Of a DNA stretch of 41,558 nt, positions 24,062 through 32,681 are shown piece by piece. Source of the DNA: a virus; the IMG/VR virus record IMGVR_UViG_3300010401_000051, positions 1 to 41,558 of that record, one strand, 5' to 3'. The position numbers and the translations under genes are program-made. The notes under the pieces are model-generated. The model was not told the origin of the DNA, made no database searches, and saw nothing but the letters and a program-made list of their open reading frames with translations. Position 1 is the stretch's first letter, and every line of letters starts with the position of its first letter.

Positions 24062-25030
24062 TCAGGTGAGCACCGTCATGAAGTACCCGAGCTCCGACGC
24101 GACGAGCTTCTGGTCGTAGAACATCTCGATCTCGATGCGGTCCGACTTGAACTCGTCCATGCGGAACTTGAAGATCCGCTGGCCGCTCGGACCCGCGCCG
24201 CCCTGCGACGTCACCGAGAACGTGTAGCCGGCGCTCGGCTTCATGATCCCGGGGTTGTTCTCCCGGAAGATCAGGAGCGCGCTCTTCGCGGTCGCGATGA
24301 AGCCCGTCGCCTCGGTCGCGCCCTGGTTCGCCGTGTTCTGGACCGAGTCCATCACCAGCACCTCGTCGAGCCCGAAGAGGGCCGCGAGGGTCTGGGCGTT
24401 CGCCAGCGCGATCCCGCTGGTCTGGCCGCGGTCGAAGCGCCCGACGACGTCGACGTGGTCGCAGAGCACGTCGAACGTGTCGCGCCCCACGATGAGGACG
24501 TTCGGCATCTTCCCGGTCTTCGAGAGGATGGTCCGCTTACCGAGGCGCACGTCGACCACCGGGTGCGAGGACGCCTGGTCCCACTTGGTCGTCACGGAGA
24601 CGTCCGTGCCCCAGACGCCGGTCTTGAAGAACGCCGCGGCCCAGGTCGACTCGCGGGCGATGAGCGCCTGCTGCGCGAGGAACTCGGTCGCGTCGCGGTC
24701 CATGTCGATCGCCGCGTCGGAGTTGTTCCGCACGCGGTCGTCGATGTCCTTGTGGAGCCCGTACTCCTTCGCCGAGTAGCTCGGCGTGGAGTCGAGGTTC
24801 CACCCGCCACCCGCGGACTCCGTCGACGGCGCGCGCTCCTTCACCTGGTTGCGGAAGAAGTCGGCGCGGCTGTAGACGAAGTACCGGTTGCTCTCGTGCT
24901 GGACCGGGATGTTCGCGAAGGCGCGATCGGCGACGTACGCCTTCGCCTCCTGGATGTACGCGACGGTGACGTCCGTCAGCATCGCGTTGACGTGGACGTC
25001 GCTCCTCGAGGGCTGCATCAGACCCGGCAT
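24062..25030 (-). CDS. Major capsid protein, 322 aa
   Basis: The N-terminal arm has SRSDVHVNAMLTDVTVAYIQ, then AFANIPVQHESNRYFVYSR and FFRNQVKERAPSTESAGGGW, the characteristic opening of HK97-fold capsid proteins of this phage group. The body includes TILSKTGKMPNVLIVGRDTF and GLDEVLVMDSVQNTA, followed by a C-terminal beta region. A decoration-like gene lies just upstream. There is no N-terminal scaffold domain, so the scaffold is the separate upstream gene. The gap before it contains AGGTCGCG. Confidence 0.9.
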   Translation of the reverse strand: MPGLMQPSRSDVHVNAMLTDVTVAYIQEAKAYVADRAFANIPVQHESNRYFVYSRADFFRNQVKERAPSTESAGGGWNLDSTPSYSAKEYGLHKDIDDRVRNNSDAAIDMDRDATEFLAQQALIARESTWAAAFFKTGVWGTDVSVTTKWDQASSHPVVDVRLGKRTILSKTGKMPNVLIVGRDTFDVLCDHVDVVGRFDRGQTSGIALANAQTLAALFGLDEVLVMDSVQNTANQGATEATGFIATAKSALLIFRENNPGIMKPSAGYTFSVTSQGGAGPSGQRIFKFRMDEFKSDRIEIEMFYDQKLVASELGYFMTVLT

Positions 25031-25094
25031 GGGATCCTCTCGTGCGCGACCTTGTTCCTTGGTTCAGTTCGCGGACTTCTCGCAGGGCGTAGGA

Positions 25095-25496
25095 TCAGCC
25101 CGTCGTCGAGGCCGGAGACCCGGAGTTGAAGATCTGGACGACCGGGTACTCGCCCGCGGCGCCGGCGGTCCCGGCGAGTCGGCCGGCCGCGCTGATCCCG
25201 GCTCCGACCGTGTAGGCGATCGCGCGCCCGGTCGAGTCGCTCTTCACGAGCACGCCGTCGGTCGCCATCGCGGCGCCCGACTCCATCGGGATCATCGCGC
25301 CGTTCATGATGGCCATCGCGATCGAGATGCCGGCACCGGACGCCGCTTCCGTCGCGACGCCGTCGGGCACGAGGCCCGCGGCGCAGTGCTGGTAGCGGCC
25401 GGTCGAATCGCGGGCGAGGTAGCGCCCCTTCGAGACCGCCGCGCCAGCGATGACGTCGATCGTCCGAACGCCGCTCTCACCCGAGGTCGTCGCCAT
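25095..25496 (-). CDS. Capsid decoration protein-like (DUF2190-type), 133 aa
   Basis: Located directly before the major capsid gene. The Gly/Ala/Ser-rich beta sequence AAVSKGRYLARDSTGRYQHC and VKSDSTGRAIAYTVGAGISA resembles short decoration proteins of the DUF2190/head-stabiliser type. No membrane helix. Function inferred from place and style. Confidence 0.65.
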   Translation of the reverse strand: MATTSGESGVRTIDVIAGAAVSKGRYLARDSTGRYQHCAAGLVPDGVATEAASGAGISIAMAIMNGAMIPMESGAAMATDGVLVKSDSTGRAIAYTVGAGISAAGRLAGTAGAAGEYPVVQIFNSGSPASTTG

Positions 25497-25524
25497 GGTT
25501 CTCTCCCGTCCTTCTCTTCGTTGT

Positions 25525-25541
25525 GACCGGCGTGGCCGGTC
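25525..25541 (-). other. 7-bp perfect hairpin in gap before decoration gene
   Basis: GACCGGC-CAC-GCCGGTC on the minus strand, in the 80-base gap between scaffold and decoration genes. Short stem and small loop, no T run. It could be a mild attenuator or a processing site. Confidence 0.3.
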
Positions 25542-25576
25542 CGTTCAGTGGTTCGTGAGCCCGACTCCGGCGGCGG

Positions 25577-26923
25577 TCAGGACGCGAGCGCGGCGCGCTT
25601 CTCGTCCTCGTACTCCTTGTAGAGCCGCTGCCCTTCCGGCGTCTTCAGGACGCGGGACTTCGCGACCTCGATCGTGACGCTGTGGGTCTTCGCGTAGTCC
25701 TTCGCCAGCTCGGCGACCTTGTCCACCGCGAAGCCGCCGGCCTTCGAGAGGTCGGCGCCACCAGTCGTGCCGGCGCGCTGGAACGCGGGCGCGAGCGCCT
25801 GCGACGCGGCCTTGAGGATCTGCGCGTTGCGGTCGGCCTGCTTCGCGTCGGGCTTCATGCGGCCCTCGACCGTCTTGAGCAGGACCACCTTCTCGTCGAC
25901 CGTGCCCGGCAGGTTGGGCAGATCGGCCGCGCGCTTCGCGAATGCGACGTTCTCGGACTCGAGCTCCGCCTTCGCCGTGCGCTCGTTGCTCTCGTCGAGC
26001 GCCTTCGCCATCGCGACGGCGTCCGGGTCCGAGCTCTTGCGGAACTCCTTGCCCGTGGCCTTGCAGGTGTAGACCACCGAGTCCGCCTCGCGCGCCTTGC
26101 GGACTGCGGCCACGCGCGCCGTCGACTCGGCGTTGACGAACGACTCGCGCTCGCTCTCGAGGAGCGTCTTCGCGTAGTCCTTCTCCGCGTCGGTCATCTC
26201 GGCGAGGCGCTGCGCGCGGGCGAGCGACTTCTCGAGCTCGACGTTCTTCTTCTGGAGCTCGATCACCTGGGCTTCCGTGAGAGGCATCGCATCGTCTCCG
26301 TGGGTTGCGCCGTCGCCGGCGTCGTTGCTCTTCTTGAACGCGTCCGACAGTTCGCTCTCGAGCCCGAGCGCCTTGGCGCGCGACCGGATGTGCGCCTTGA
26401 CGGCCTCGGGATCGTTCGCGCGACCGATCGCCCTCATGGCGTTGTGGAGGTCGCCCGAGTTCGCGATCGGGAAGCTGCCGTCTGGCATCGCCGCGCCGGT
26501 CTTCGCCGCCGCGTCGCGCTGGTCCTGCGTGAAGTCGCGCTTCGCGATCGGCATCGCCAGGACTCGCTTCGCGCTGCGGTGCGCCTGCTGCGCGAGCTTG
26601 GTCGAGGCGGCCGACTGGTCGAGGCGACCGGATGCCGCGTGGTAGCTCGCGTCCTGCGCGTGCTGGGCGGCCATCTGCGCGTAGTGCGAGTGGAGGGCCT
26701 TCTGGTCGGCCTCGGTGAGCGGCGCCTCGCCCTCGCTGGCCTCGTCGCGGCCGCCGTCGCCGGCGTCCTCGGCATCGAGCTTCTCCGCCGCCTTCGCGAC
26801 CTCGTCGGCCGTCAGGCGGCGCTTCACGATCATCGTCGCGACCGCGTTGTCCTGCGCCGGGCTGTCGACGACGCTGATGGAGGCGAGCTTGAGGACGTCC
26901 GTCCGCTTGCGGGTCTTCGCCAT
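25577..26923 (-). CDS. Scaffold-like protein with DUF6582-like segment, 448 aa
   Basis: Precedes decoration and capsid genes. Starts MAKTRKRTDVLKLASISVVD, where SVVDSPAQ is a usual opening of XkdF-linked phage proteins. The region ~130-190 (RDFTQDQRDAAAKTGAAMPD, then GSFPIANSGDLHNAMRAIGR) matches the small DUF6582 module. The C-terminal ~240 residues are strongly charged coiled coil (QVIELQKKNVELEKSLARAQ), ending LKTPEGQRLYKEYEDEKR, as expected for an internal scaffold. The protease gene is directly upstream. Confidence 0.7.
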   Translation of the reverse strand: MAKTRKRTDVLKLASISVVDSPAQDNAVATMIVKRRLTADEVAKAAEKLDAEDAGDGGRDEASEGEAPLTEADQKALHSHYAQMAAQHAQDASYHAASGRLDQSAASTKLAQQAHRSAKRVLAMPIAKRDFTQDQRDAAAKTGAAMPDGSFPIANSGDLHNAMRAIGRANDPEAVKAHIRSRAKALGLESELSDAFKKSNDAGDGATHGDDAMPLTEAQVIELQKKNVELEKSLARAQRLAEMTDAEKDYAKTLLESERESFVNAESTARVAAVRKAREADSVVYTCKATGKEFRKSSDPDAVAMAKALDESNERTAKAELESENVAFAKRAADLPNLPGTVDEKVVLLKTVEGRMKPDAKQADRNAQILKAASQALAPAFQRAGTTGGADLSKAGGFAVDKVAELAKDYAKTHSVTIEVAKSRVLKTPEGQRLYKEYEDEKRAALAS

Positions 26924-26924
26924 G

Positions 26925-27443
26925 TCAGGCGGCTCCCGCCGCGACGTAGCGGACCCGCTGCCAGTCGTCGCTGTTGGGATCGGCCTCGAGCGGCTGCTCG
27001 TCGCCCTCGACGCGCGCGCCGCGGATCGAGAAGCCCTTGAGCTCCCCGCTCTCGAACTTCGCGAGGATCGACGGGTCCGACGGCTTGACGCCGATGATGA
27101 GGCCGCTGCGCTGGATCGTCATGCCGAGCGACTTCGCGATCGACTCGGTCATCGGCATCATCCAGACGACGGTGCCGCGGTTGATCTCGCGCTTGGCGAC
27201 GGCCGCCGGCTCGTCCTCGTGCATGAAGCCCATGACGCGCTCGGACTGGGCGAAGTCCGCGGCCGCGCCGACCATCCCGCGCTCGGTGATGTTCTCGGGG
27301 CCGTCCCGGTCGTGGTCGAAGTAGGGCCGGAGGACGCCGCTCGCGTCGCGTTCCTTGCAGACGATCCCGTACCCGATGACGATGCCGAGCTCGCGGTCGA
27401 CCTTGCAGATCGTCGAAAACGTGCTGAGGACCGACTCAGGCAT
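26925..27443 (-). CDS. XkdF-like prohead serine protease, 172 aa
   Basis: Resembles the Peptidase_S78_2/XkdF family. The N-terminal STICKVDRELGIVIGYGIVC is followed by a histidine in MGFMHEDEP and GTVVWMMPMTESIAKSLG, then the C-terminal GELKGFSIRGAR, whose serine is the likely nucleophile. Adjacent scaffold and capsid genes support prohead maturation. ATG at 27443 is the first start of this unit; the 166 bases upstream separate it from the counter-strand gene. Confidence 0.75.
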   Translation of the reverse strand: MPESVLSTFSTICKVDRELGIVIGYGIVCKERDASGVLRPYFDHDRDGPENITERGMVGAAADFAQSERVMGFMHEDEPAAVAKREINRGTVVWMMPMTESIAKSLGMTIQRSGLIIGVKPSDPSILAKFESGELKGFSIRGARVEGDEQPLEADPNSDDWQRVRYVAAGAA

Positions 27444-27483
27444 CGACGGGGGACGGATCCCTTCTTGCGACCGACGCGCGATG

Positions 27484-27565
27484 TCCTACACGCGCGCGCG
27501 CGCGAGATCAATGCAGCCGGTAGTGGTTCGATCCGTTTGATGTACAAGCGGTCGCGCATGTAGGA
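27484..27565. promoter_or_regulatory. 13-bp inverted repeat flanking a CG-alternating tract
   Basis: TCCTACACGCGCG (27484-27496) and CGCGCATGTAGGA (27553-27565) are inverted copies with one mismatch, 56 bases apart. An alternating CG tract runs 27491-27504. The pair sits in the divergent gap between the protease and the plus-strand gene, a fit for operator or bidirectional control. No -35/-10 boxes are evident. The gap 27444-27609 otherwise shows no gene I can support. Confidence 0.35.
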
Positions 27566-27609
27566 TGCGCGAGCGATCGCGGTGCATCACGCCCGGAGGG
27601 GTCCCTCGG

Positions 27610-27825
27610 ATGTCGAAGAGTTCGCGCGTTCCCAAGAACCGCCACGCCGTCGTGCTCGGAAGAAAAGGCGGAAGAATCGGAGCGAAGGTCACGAACTCGA
27701 AGCTCTCGCGCGACCAGCGCGTCGCGAACGCGAGGAAGGCTGCCGCCGCGCGATGGGCTCGGTGGCGCGCGAAGAAGAAGACAATCCCGATCGACGCGCT
27801 GCCTCTAGCCGCCATCGTCCGGTGA
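27610..27825 (+). CDS. Small basic counter-strand protein, 71 aa
   Basis: Only plus-strand gene inside the late operon. ATG at 27610 follows a ggaggggtccctcgg ribosome site, in a gap between protease and minor head genes; its 3' end overlaps the minor head gene by 21 bases. Residues 8-30 give KNRHAVVLGRKGGRIGAKV, followed by LSRDQRVANARKAAAARWAR. This is the GRKGG...ARKAAxARW pattern of small hypothetical proteins seen in many bacteria and phages, with no established function. Position and orientation suggest an independently expressed moron gene. Confidence 0.65.
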   Translation: MSKSSRVPKNRHAVVLGRKGGRIGAKVTNSKLSRDQRVANARKAAAARWARWRAKKKTIPIDALPLAAIVR

Positions 27826-28872
27826 CGCGGTAGGGACCTGGTCTGGAACTCCCGCGACCGTCGCCATCGAGGTGATCGCCCTGACCGAGATTCGCGTCGA
27901 GACGACGCAACGACATTGCAGGGTCGTTTCAGGCGGCGCGTTCGGATCCCCCGGGTAGGCCAGCTCGTTCCCGTCGCCGTCGACGAACGGCTCGTCGACG
28001 CCGACCGTCTGGCCATCCATGAACACATGGGCCGGGCGGACCCTCTCGTCGCCTGCTGTATTCCAAATTCGCGTGACGAACTCGCTCGGCACGTCGCCGG
28101 AGTCGAGCACCTGCGCGAACATCTCCTCGACGCCCTGGTGCACGGCGCGCAGGCCCTCCGTCCTCGCGATCACCTCGGCGCGGTAGGCGATGAAGTTCTG
28201 GCGGTAGCGCTCGACCATGCTGTCGATCTGTTTCGACGGGAGCGGCGCCTCGTCGGCGATCGCGTTGCGGACCGAGCGGTCTGATCGTCCGTCTCGGAGC
28301 TCGCGGCCGAGCGCGCTCTGGCGCGTCCTCTCCGCCTCCGTCGGGCCCATCGACTGGACGTCGTGAACCCTCTCGAGCGCGTCGCGGTAGTTCTGGACGT
28401 ACTGGGCCTGCCTCGGCGTCAGCCCGATCGAGTCGCGGAACTCGCGGGCCATCGCGATCGGGTTGGTGCCGCGCGCGATCCCGTTCGTGATGACGTCGCG
28501 CACGACCTGGACCTGCTCGTCCGTGAACGCCTTCACGAGCTCGAGCCGGTTCTGGCGCATGAGGTTGACCGCGCGCTCGTTGAACTGGTCGAAGGCGACG
28601 ATGGTCTTCAGCGCGCCCGAGAGGAACGTCGCGGCCTCCTCGGCCGAGAACGCGAACGATTTGGCGATGTCGTTCGAGAACGAGGTCGCGGCCGCGTCGA
28701 ACGCGTCGCTCGCGTCCTCGTAGCGCCGCTCCGCGATCATCCGCAGGATCGAGTCCGGAGAGAGGTTCGTGCGGACGCGCTGGATCATCTTCAGGAACGC
28801 GTCGCGCAGCAGCGGCTCGATCGAGTCGAGGATCGCCGTCATCTGCTCGGAGTCCATCTCGAGGTCGGCCAC
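27805..28872 (-). CDS. Minor head protein (Mu gpF / SPP1 gp7-like), 355 aa
   Basis: The N-terminal ~200 residues are helical. The C-terminal core has QNFIAYRAEVIARTEGLRAV followed by WNTAGDERVRPAHVFMDGQ and a terminal TLQCRCVV. This is the Mu gpF-like fold region that links portal and capsid and may be ejected. GTG at 28872 follows AAGGAG at six bases. It lies right before the protease and is typical for portal-MuF-protease-scaffold-capsid gene order. Confidence 0.85.
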   Translation of the reverse strand: MADLEMDSEQMTAILDSIEPLLRDAFLKMIQRVRTNLSPDSILRMIAERRYEDASDAFDAAATSFSNDIAKSFAFSAEEAATFLSGALKTIVAFDQFNERAVNLMRQNRLELVKAFTDEQVQVVRDVITNGIARGTNPIAMAREFRDSIGLTPRQAQYVQNYRDALERVHDVQSMGPTEAERTRQSALGRELRDGRSDRSVRNAIADEAPLPSKQIDSMVERYRQNFIAYRAEVIARTEGLRAVHQGVEEMFAQVLDSGDVPSEFVTRIWNTAGDERVRPAHVFMDGQTVGVDEPFVDGDGNELAYPGDPNAPPETTLQCRCVVSTRISVRAITSMATVAGVPDQVPTASPDDGG

Positions 28873-28875
28873 GCG

Positions 28876-29184
28876 CTACTCCTTCATGCGACCGACCATC
28901 GTGATGCCGAGCGGCTTCCCATCGAACTCGAAGGCGTGGAGCACCGCCGACTGCGTCGCCCACGAGCACGGCTCTGGTCGAGAGCATTTCATCGCTGGGG
29001 TCACGCAGCCGTTCCGGCTGATCGCGTGGTCGTTGCCGAGGATCATGGGATGGGCGCAGAGCGGGCAGGCGATCACGAAGTCGAGGACGGTCGCGTCTCC
29101 CAGCTTGTCTCTCGCGATCCATTGGCCCTTCGCGAGCACGGCGCCCTCACCTCTCGTGAAGACGGTCAGCTCGAGCTTGGGCAT
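28876..29184 (-). CDS. Cysteine-containing hypothetical protein, 102 aa
   Basis: ATG at 29184. Contains CPLCAHP followed by CVTPAMKCSRPEPC, five cysteines and a histidine in the centre, suggesting a zinc-ribbon or knuckle. N-terminal KLELTVFTRGEGAVLAKGQW and C-terminal AFEFDGKPLGITMVGRMKE strands flank it. The stop overlaps the ribosome site of the minor head gene. No family recognised. Confidence 0.55.
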   Translation of the reverse strand: MPKLELTVFTRGEGAVLAKGQWIARDKLGDATVLDFVIACPLCAHPMILGNDHAISRNGCVTPAMKCSRPEPCSWATQSAVLHAFEFDGKPLGITMVGRMKE

Positions 29185-29185
29185 C

Positions 29186-29546
29186 TCAGACCGTCCCGGG
29201 GATCCGCTCGCCGCTGGCGAAGGCGCGCACGTCGACGAGGTCTCGGACGGCGATCGGCATGACCGTACCGCCGCTCGTCGTCACGCGGACCTCGAGGAAG
29301 CAGGAGGGGCGCGGCGAGAGGATCGCGGTCACATTCTTCGCGATCGAGACCGAGATCGTCCGGTTCGCCGGACTCGAGACGCTCGCTACGGCGGCCGTCA
29401 CGATCGCGTCGCTCGAGTCGTAGACCGAGGCGGTGACCGTCGCAGGTGAGGTCGTTCGTGATGTCGGTCGCCGTCTTCCCGTCCGTCGGCTCGACGACGA
29501 GCGAGACGGCCCAGTCGCATCCGACGACGATCGAGTCGAGTGCCAC
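29186..29546 (-). pseudogene. Structural protein gene with an internal +1 frameshift
   Basis: GTG at 29546 after GGAGGGAC starts VALDSIVVGCDWAVSLVVEP and reaches DITNDLT. From there the sensible protein continues one base later, in the frame TVTASVYDSSDAIVTAAVAS...RDLVDVRAFASGERIPGTV to a stop at 29186. The break is at ~29443-29450 (minus strand CTCACCTGCGACG), where one extra base restores a single ~119-residue beta protein. It could be a sequence error, a decayed gene or a +1 shift site. The composite resembles small phage structural proteins following the repeat gene. Confidence 0.6.
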
Positions 29547-29565
29547 GTCTCTGTCCCTCCGCGCC

Positions 29566-30297
29566 TCAGCCCACTGTAACGATGGACACCGCTCCCGCTC
29601 CCGGCCGGGTCCTCGTCGAACCTCCGGCGGAGATCGCGTGAGCGACGCGCGAGCCACTCCCGACGCTGGCGCGCGCGGTATGGACGACGACCGGCGGCCC
29701 GACGTAGAGCGTCCCGGTAGCGACGACGGTCGCGGCGCCAAGGGTCACGGCCAGCACCCCGGAGATCGGTGGGACGCTGCCGATGCCGGACGCCACGACG
29801 GTCGCCGGCCCGAGCAGAACGGACAGCGTGCCGGCGATCGCGGCCGCGCCGGATCCAGACGCGGTCGCCGGATCGAGCTGGATCGAAGCCGTGCCGGCAA
29901 CGCCGGTCGTCCCGGTCCCGGCCGCTGTCGCCGCGCCGAGCTGGATGCTCGCCGCTCCGGCGATCGCGACGGCTCCGGCACCAGAGGCTGTGCACGCCCC
30001 CAGCGTGATCGCGGCCGCGCCGTTGACCGGGACCGTGCCGGTGCCTGCCGCCGTGGCCGCGCCCAGCGTGATCGAGGCTGTCCCGGCGATTGGAACCGTC
30101 CCCGATCCCGAAGCAACGCAGGCGCCGAGCGTGACGGACGCGGCGCCCGCGACGGCGATAGCGCCTTGGGCGGAGACCGTCGCCGCCACGAGCGTGACGG
30201 CGAGGGTCCCGTCGAAGATCCCGTCGAGCAGTCGCTTGCTCGACCCGCCCATCAGCAGACGGAAGCTGACGCCGTCCTGGAGAAGTCTCTTGCCCAT
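29566..30297 (-). CDS. Tandem-repeat beta protein, 243 aa
   Basis: After an N-terminal MGKRLLQDGVSFRLLMGGSS there are about seven repeats of ~24 residues of the type GTASITLGAATAAGTGTVPV. Each has a strand and a hydrophobic/Gly turn, likely forming an extended beta-solenoid or fibre-like repeat. It is located next to the glycine-rich fibre gene, so it may be a fibre component. The repeats are nearly identical in places at DNA level, so copy number may vary. Confidence 0.65.
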   Translation of the reverse strand: MGKRLLQDGVSFRLLMGGSSKRLLDGIFDGTLAVTLVAATVSAQGAIAVAGAASVTLGACVASGSGTVPIAGTASITLGAATAAGTGTVPVNGAAAITLGACTASGAGAVAIAGAASIQLGAATAAGTGTTGVAGTASIQLDPATASGSGAAAIAGTLSVLLGPATVVASGIGSVPPISGVLAVTLGAATVVATGTLYVGPPVVVHTARASVGSGSRVAHAISAGGSTRTRPGAGAVSIVTVG

Positions 30298-30309
30298 GGA
30301 GCGACCCCG

Positions 30310-32034
30310 TTAGAAGAAGGTCGTCACCATGACCATGCCGTGGGCGCCGGCGCCGCCGTTGCCGTTGGTGACGCCACCGCCGCCGCTACCTCCGCCCCCA
30401 GGGAAGCCTCCGTCGCCGCCCGCGGCCACGCCGCTCCCCCCGCAGGTCCCCCCGGACCCGCCGTAGGGAAGGATCGTTGAGTCGTTGCCCTTGAGTCCTT
30501 GGGTTCCGGTCGGCGCGACGGCCCCACCACCGAAGCCACCAACCGACACGTTGCCGTTCGTTCGACCGCCCGCCCCGCCGCCACCACCGCGCATCGAGTA
30601 GCCGTTGGTGACAGACGTGATCGCGGCGTCGGTGTCGCCTCCTGATTCTCCTCCACCGCCACCCCACTCGCTTGGAGATCCTCCGACTGGAGCAAGCGTG
30701 CCGCTCCCACCGGCGCCACCGATACCTCCGTAGCCGATCGGAAGTGTCGCCGCAGAGAGATCGTGTCGAGTTGTCTGGACGGCAACCGACGCACCGCCGC
30801 GCCCACTGCCGCATCCGCCGTCGCCGGCATCGAGAGTCGCCGCAGCCGTTGCCGCAGTACCAGCGACGCGACGCAGAGACGTGAGAGGCGTGCTGCCGCC
30901 CTTGTCGAACTGGCTGATGACACCGGGATTCCCGGCCTGATTGAGCCCGGTCGTCGCAGCTCCGCCCTTGCCGGCGTGAACAGTAACTCCAGCCGCAGTC
31001 GACGGGAGGTCGTCGGCGTTGTACCACGCCTCGTCGTAGCCGCCACCGCCACCGCCACCGCCACCTTCGGCCGTGCCGGTCGTGTCTCCACTCGATCCAC
31101 CGCCTCCTCCGTCGCAGATCTGAGCGAAGACGCGCTTCGCCCCGGTCGGCTTGATCCATGCGTCGTCGAGGTCGGCCGGTGAGCCGATGAACATCTGGAC
31201 GTCGACGCCGCGCGCGCCGATGTCGGCGCTCGTCGCGTCGGCAGGGATGAAATGGATGCGGCAGCAGAGGTCGACCGTCGAGTTGGACCACGTCAGCGTC
31301 GTCGCAACGACCGATCCGGCGAGCGTATTCGTTCCCGAGATGACCGTGATCCCGCCGCCCGTGCCGTCCGCCGTGCCGTCGTTGAACTGGGTCGCGAGGT
31401 TCGCGAGCCCGGCGTTCGTCGCGGATCCGGAGAGCTGTCCGCTCGCGTTGTCGACGCCCTGGAAGAAGACGTCGAGCACGAGCATGTTGTCGACGTAGGT
31501 GACCGACTTCGGTCCGGTAGCGGAGGTCGAGGCGGTGAACTTCCACGAGTTCCCACCGAAATGGAACGGGTCGCCGAAGTTCCTGCATCCGCGGATCGCG
31601 ATCATGACGCCGTAGGTGTGGTCGCCGAGATCCGTGAGCGTCGGCGCGGACTCGCTGCCGTTATCCCGCTTCCAGAAGATCGCGCCCTTCGTCGAACCCG
31701 CGGCCGCAGCCGCCCCGATCCCGTTCTGCGGCCCGATCTGCTTGTACCCGGTCGGCGCAGGGATGACGGAATCGTTCGACGACTGCATCAGGAGCAGGAT
31801 GATGTCGTCGGTCGCGTGAGTTCCTGGCAGCGTCGCCGTTGGCGTGCCCGTGCTCGAGAACTCCGCTCCAACCGAGACGACCGTCGGCACCGTCGGATCG
31901 CGCGCGAACGATCGGATCTGGGTGCCCGTGACCTTCTTCGACGTACCGCCGCCGCCGCCCTCGTTCACCTCCATCTCGTCGGCCGCGAGCATCGAGGTTG
32001 CGGCGGTCAGCCCGTTGATGGTCGAGTCGGGCAA
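30310..32034 (-). CDS. Glycine-rich tail fibre/adhesin, 574 aa
   Basis: TTG start at 32034. N-terminal MPDSTINGLTAATSMLAADE is typical of fibre docking segments. Residues ~50-290 form a beta domain (SVGAEFSSTGTPTATLPGTH...). The C-terminal ~280 residues are extremely glycine-rich with many GGGG runs and interruptions such as GYDEAWYNADDLPS, ending HGMVMVTTFF. This resembles the Gly-rich receptor-binding tips of T-even type adhesins (polyglycine II packing), where variable loops confer host range. Confidence 0.75.
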   Translation of the reverse strand: MPDSTINGLTAATSMLAADEMEVNEGGGGGTSKKVTGTQIRSFARDPTVPTVVSVGAEFSSTGTPTATLPGTHATDDIILLLMQSSNDSVIPAPTGYKQIGPQNGIGAAAAAGSTKGAIFWKRDNGSESAPTLTDLGDHTYGVMIAIRGCRNFGDPFHFGGNSWKFTASTSATGPKSVTYVDNMLVLDVFFQGVDNASGQLSGSATNAGLANLATQFNDGTADGTGGGITVISGTNTLAGSVVATTLTWSNSTVDLCCRIHFIPADATSADIGARGVDVQMFIGSPADLDDAWIKPTGAKRVFAQICDGGGGGSSGDTTGTAEGGGGGGGGGYDEAWYNADDLPSTAAGVTVHAGKGGAATTGLNQAGNPGVISQFDKGGSTPLTSLRRVAGTAATAAATLDAGDGGCGSGRGGASVAVQTTRHDLSAATLPIGYGGIGGAGGSGTLAPVGGSPSEWGGGGGESGGDTDAAITSVTNGYSMRGGGGGAGGRTNGNVSVGGFGGGAVAPTGTQGLKGNDSTILPYGGSGGTCGGSGVAAGGDGGFPGGGGSGGGGVTNGNGGAGAHGMVMVTTFF

Positions 32035-32036
32035 GG

Positions 32037-32264
32037 TCAGTCAGCCTTCGGAGGCTCGGTCGCGGACTTCCTCCGCTGCTTCCCGAGCTCGACCTGCTCC
32101 GTTCGCGATAGGGCCGCCTCCCCGAGGCGCGCCTTCGCCGTCGCGATGCGGCTCTCGACGAAGTCGCCGATCTCGCCGAGCAGCTCGATCTCGTCCGCTC
32201 TCGAGTAGTCGCCGAGGTTGGAGACGTGGATCTTGATGAGGGCGATGCGCGTGGGCTTGTCCAT
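32037..32264 (-). CDS. Hypothetical protein, 75 aa
   Basis: ATG at 32264. Helical, charged sequence (MDKPTRIALIKIHVSNLGDY then IGDFVESRIATAKARLGEAA), ending in a lysine/glutamate-rich tail. Two bases precede the fibre start. No family recognised. Confidence 0.5.
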   Translation of the reverse strand: MDKPTRIALIKIHVSNLGDYSRADEIELLGEIGDFVESRIATAKARLGEAALSRTEQVELGKQRRKSATEPPKAD

Positions 32265-32273
32265 CGTCAGCTC

Positions 32274-32681
32274 CTAGGCGTTGGCGTCGGTCAACGTGTA
32301 CCCGGTGATCGTGATCGCCTGGTTGATCGCGACGACGTTGTTGTCGAGCGTGAGATCGCCGCCGCCGCCCGTGATCGTGACGGTGCCCTGCTCGTGGCAG
32401 GTCGTCACGGTGGAGTCGTAGATCCGGTAGTGGCCGATCGTCCCGGCCGCGTCAGCGGCGACGTCCTGCCACGTCCCGCTCTTCGCCTTCGTTCCGCCCG
32501 ACGCGCTCGCCATCCAGTCGGACGGGAGGTTCAACGTGGCGCAAACGGTCCCGGAGTTGGCCGTCGCGCAGTCGGCGGGAGGCGCCCCGGTCCGGAGCAG
32601 CATGACCGGGGAGGTCCCGATCTGGGTCTCGGTCGCGTCGAGCCGGGCGTTGCGGACCGCCACGGATAACTGGAGCGCCAT
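32274..32681 (-). CDS. Conserved phage virion protein, 135 aa
   Basis: Sequence style AVRNARLDATETQIGTSPVM then PSDWMASASGGTKAKSGTWQ and HYRIYDSTVTTCHEQGTVTI is that of a small beta protein commonly encoded beside phage tail and fibre genes, with a C-terminal Gly/Asn-rich beta strand set (GGDLTLDNNVVAINQ). ATG at 32681 follows the tRNA-like gene. Exact virion role unknown. Confidence 0.65.
   Translation of the reverse strand: MALQLSVAVRNARLDATETQIGTSPVMLLRTGAPPADCATANSGTVCATLNLPSDWMASASGGTKAKSGTWQDVAADAAGTIGHYRIYDSTVTTCHEQGTVTITGGGGDLTLDNNVVAINQAITITGYTLTDANA

Noticed and set aside
27158-27559. Minus-strand frame upstream of the protease (MRDRLYIKRIEPLP...)
   Set aside because: Start looks protein-like for ~18 codons, but there is no ribosome site and the rest is an Arg/Ser shadow of the protease.
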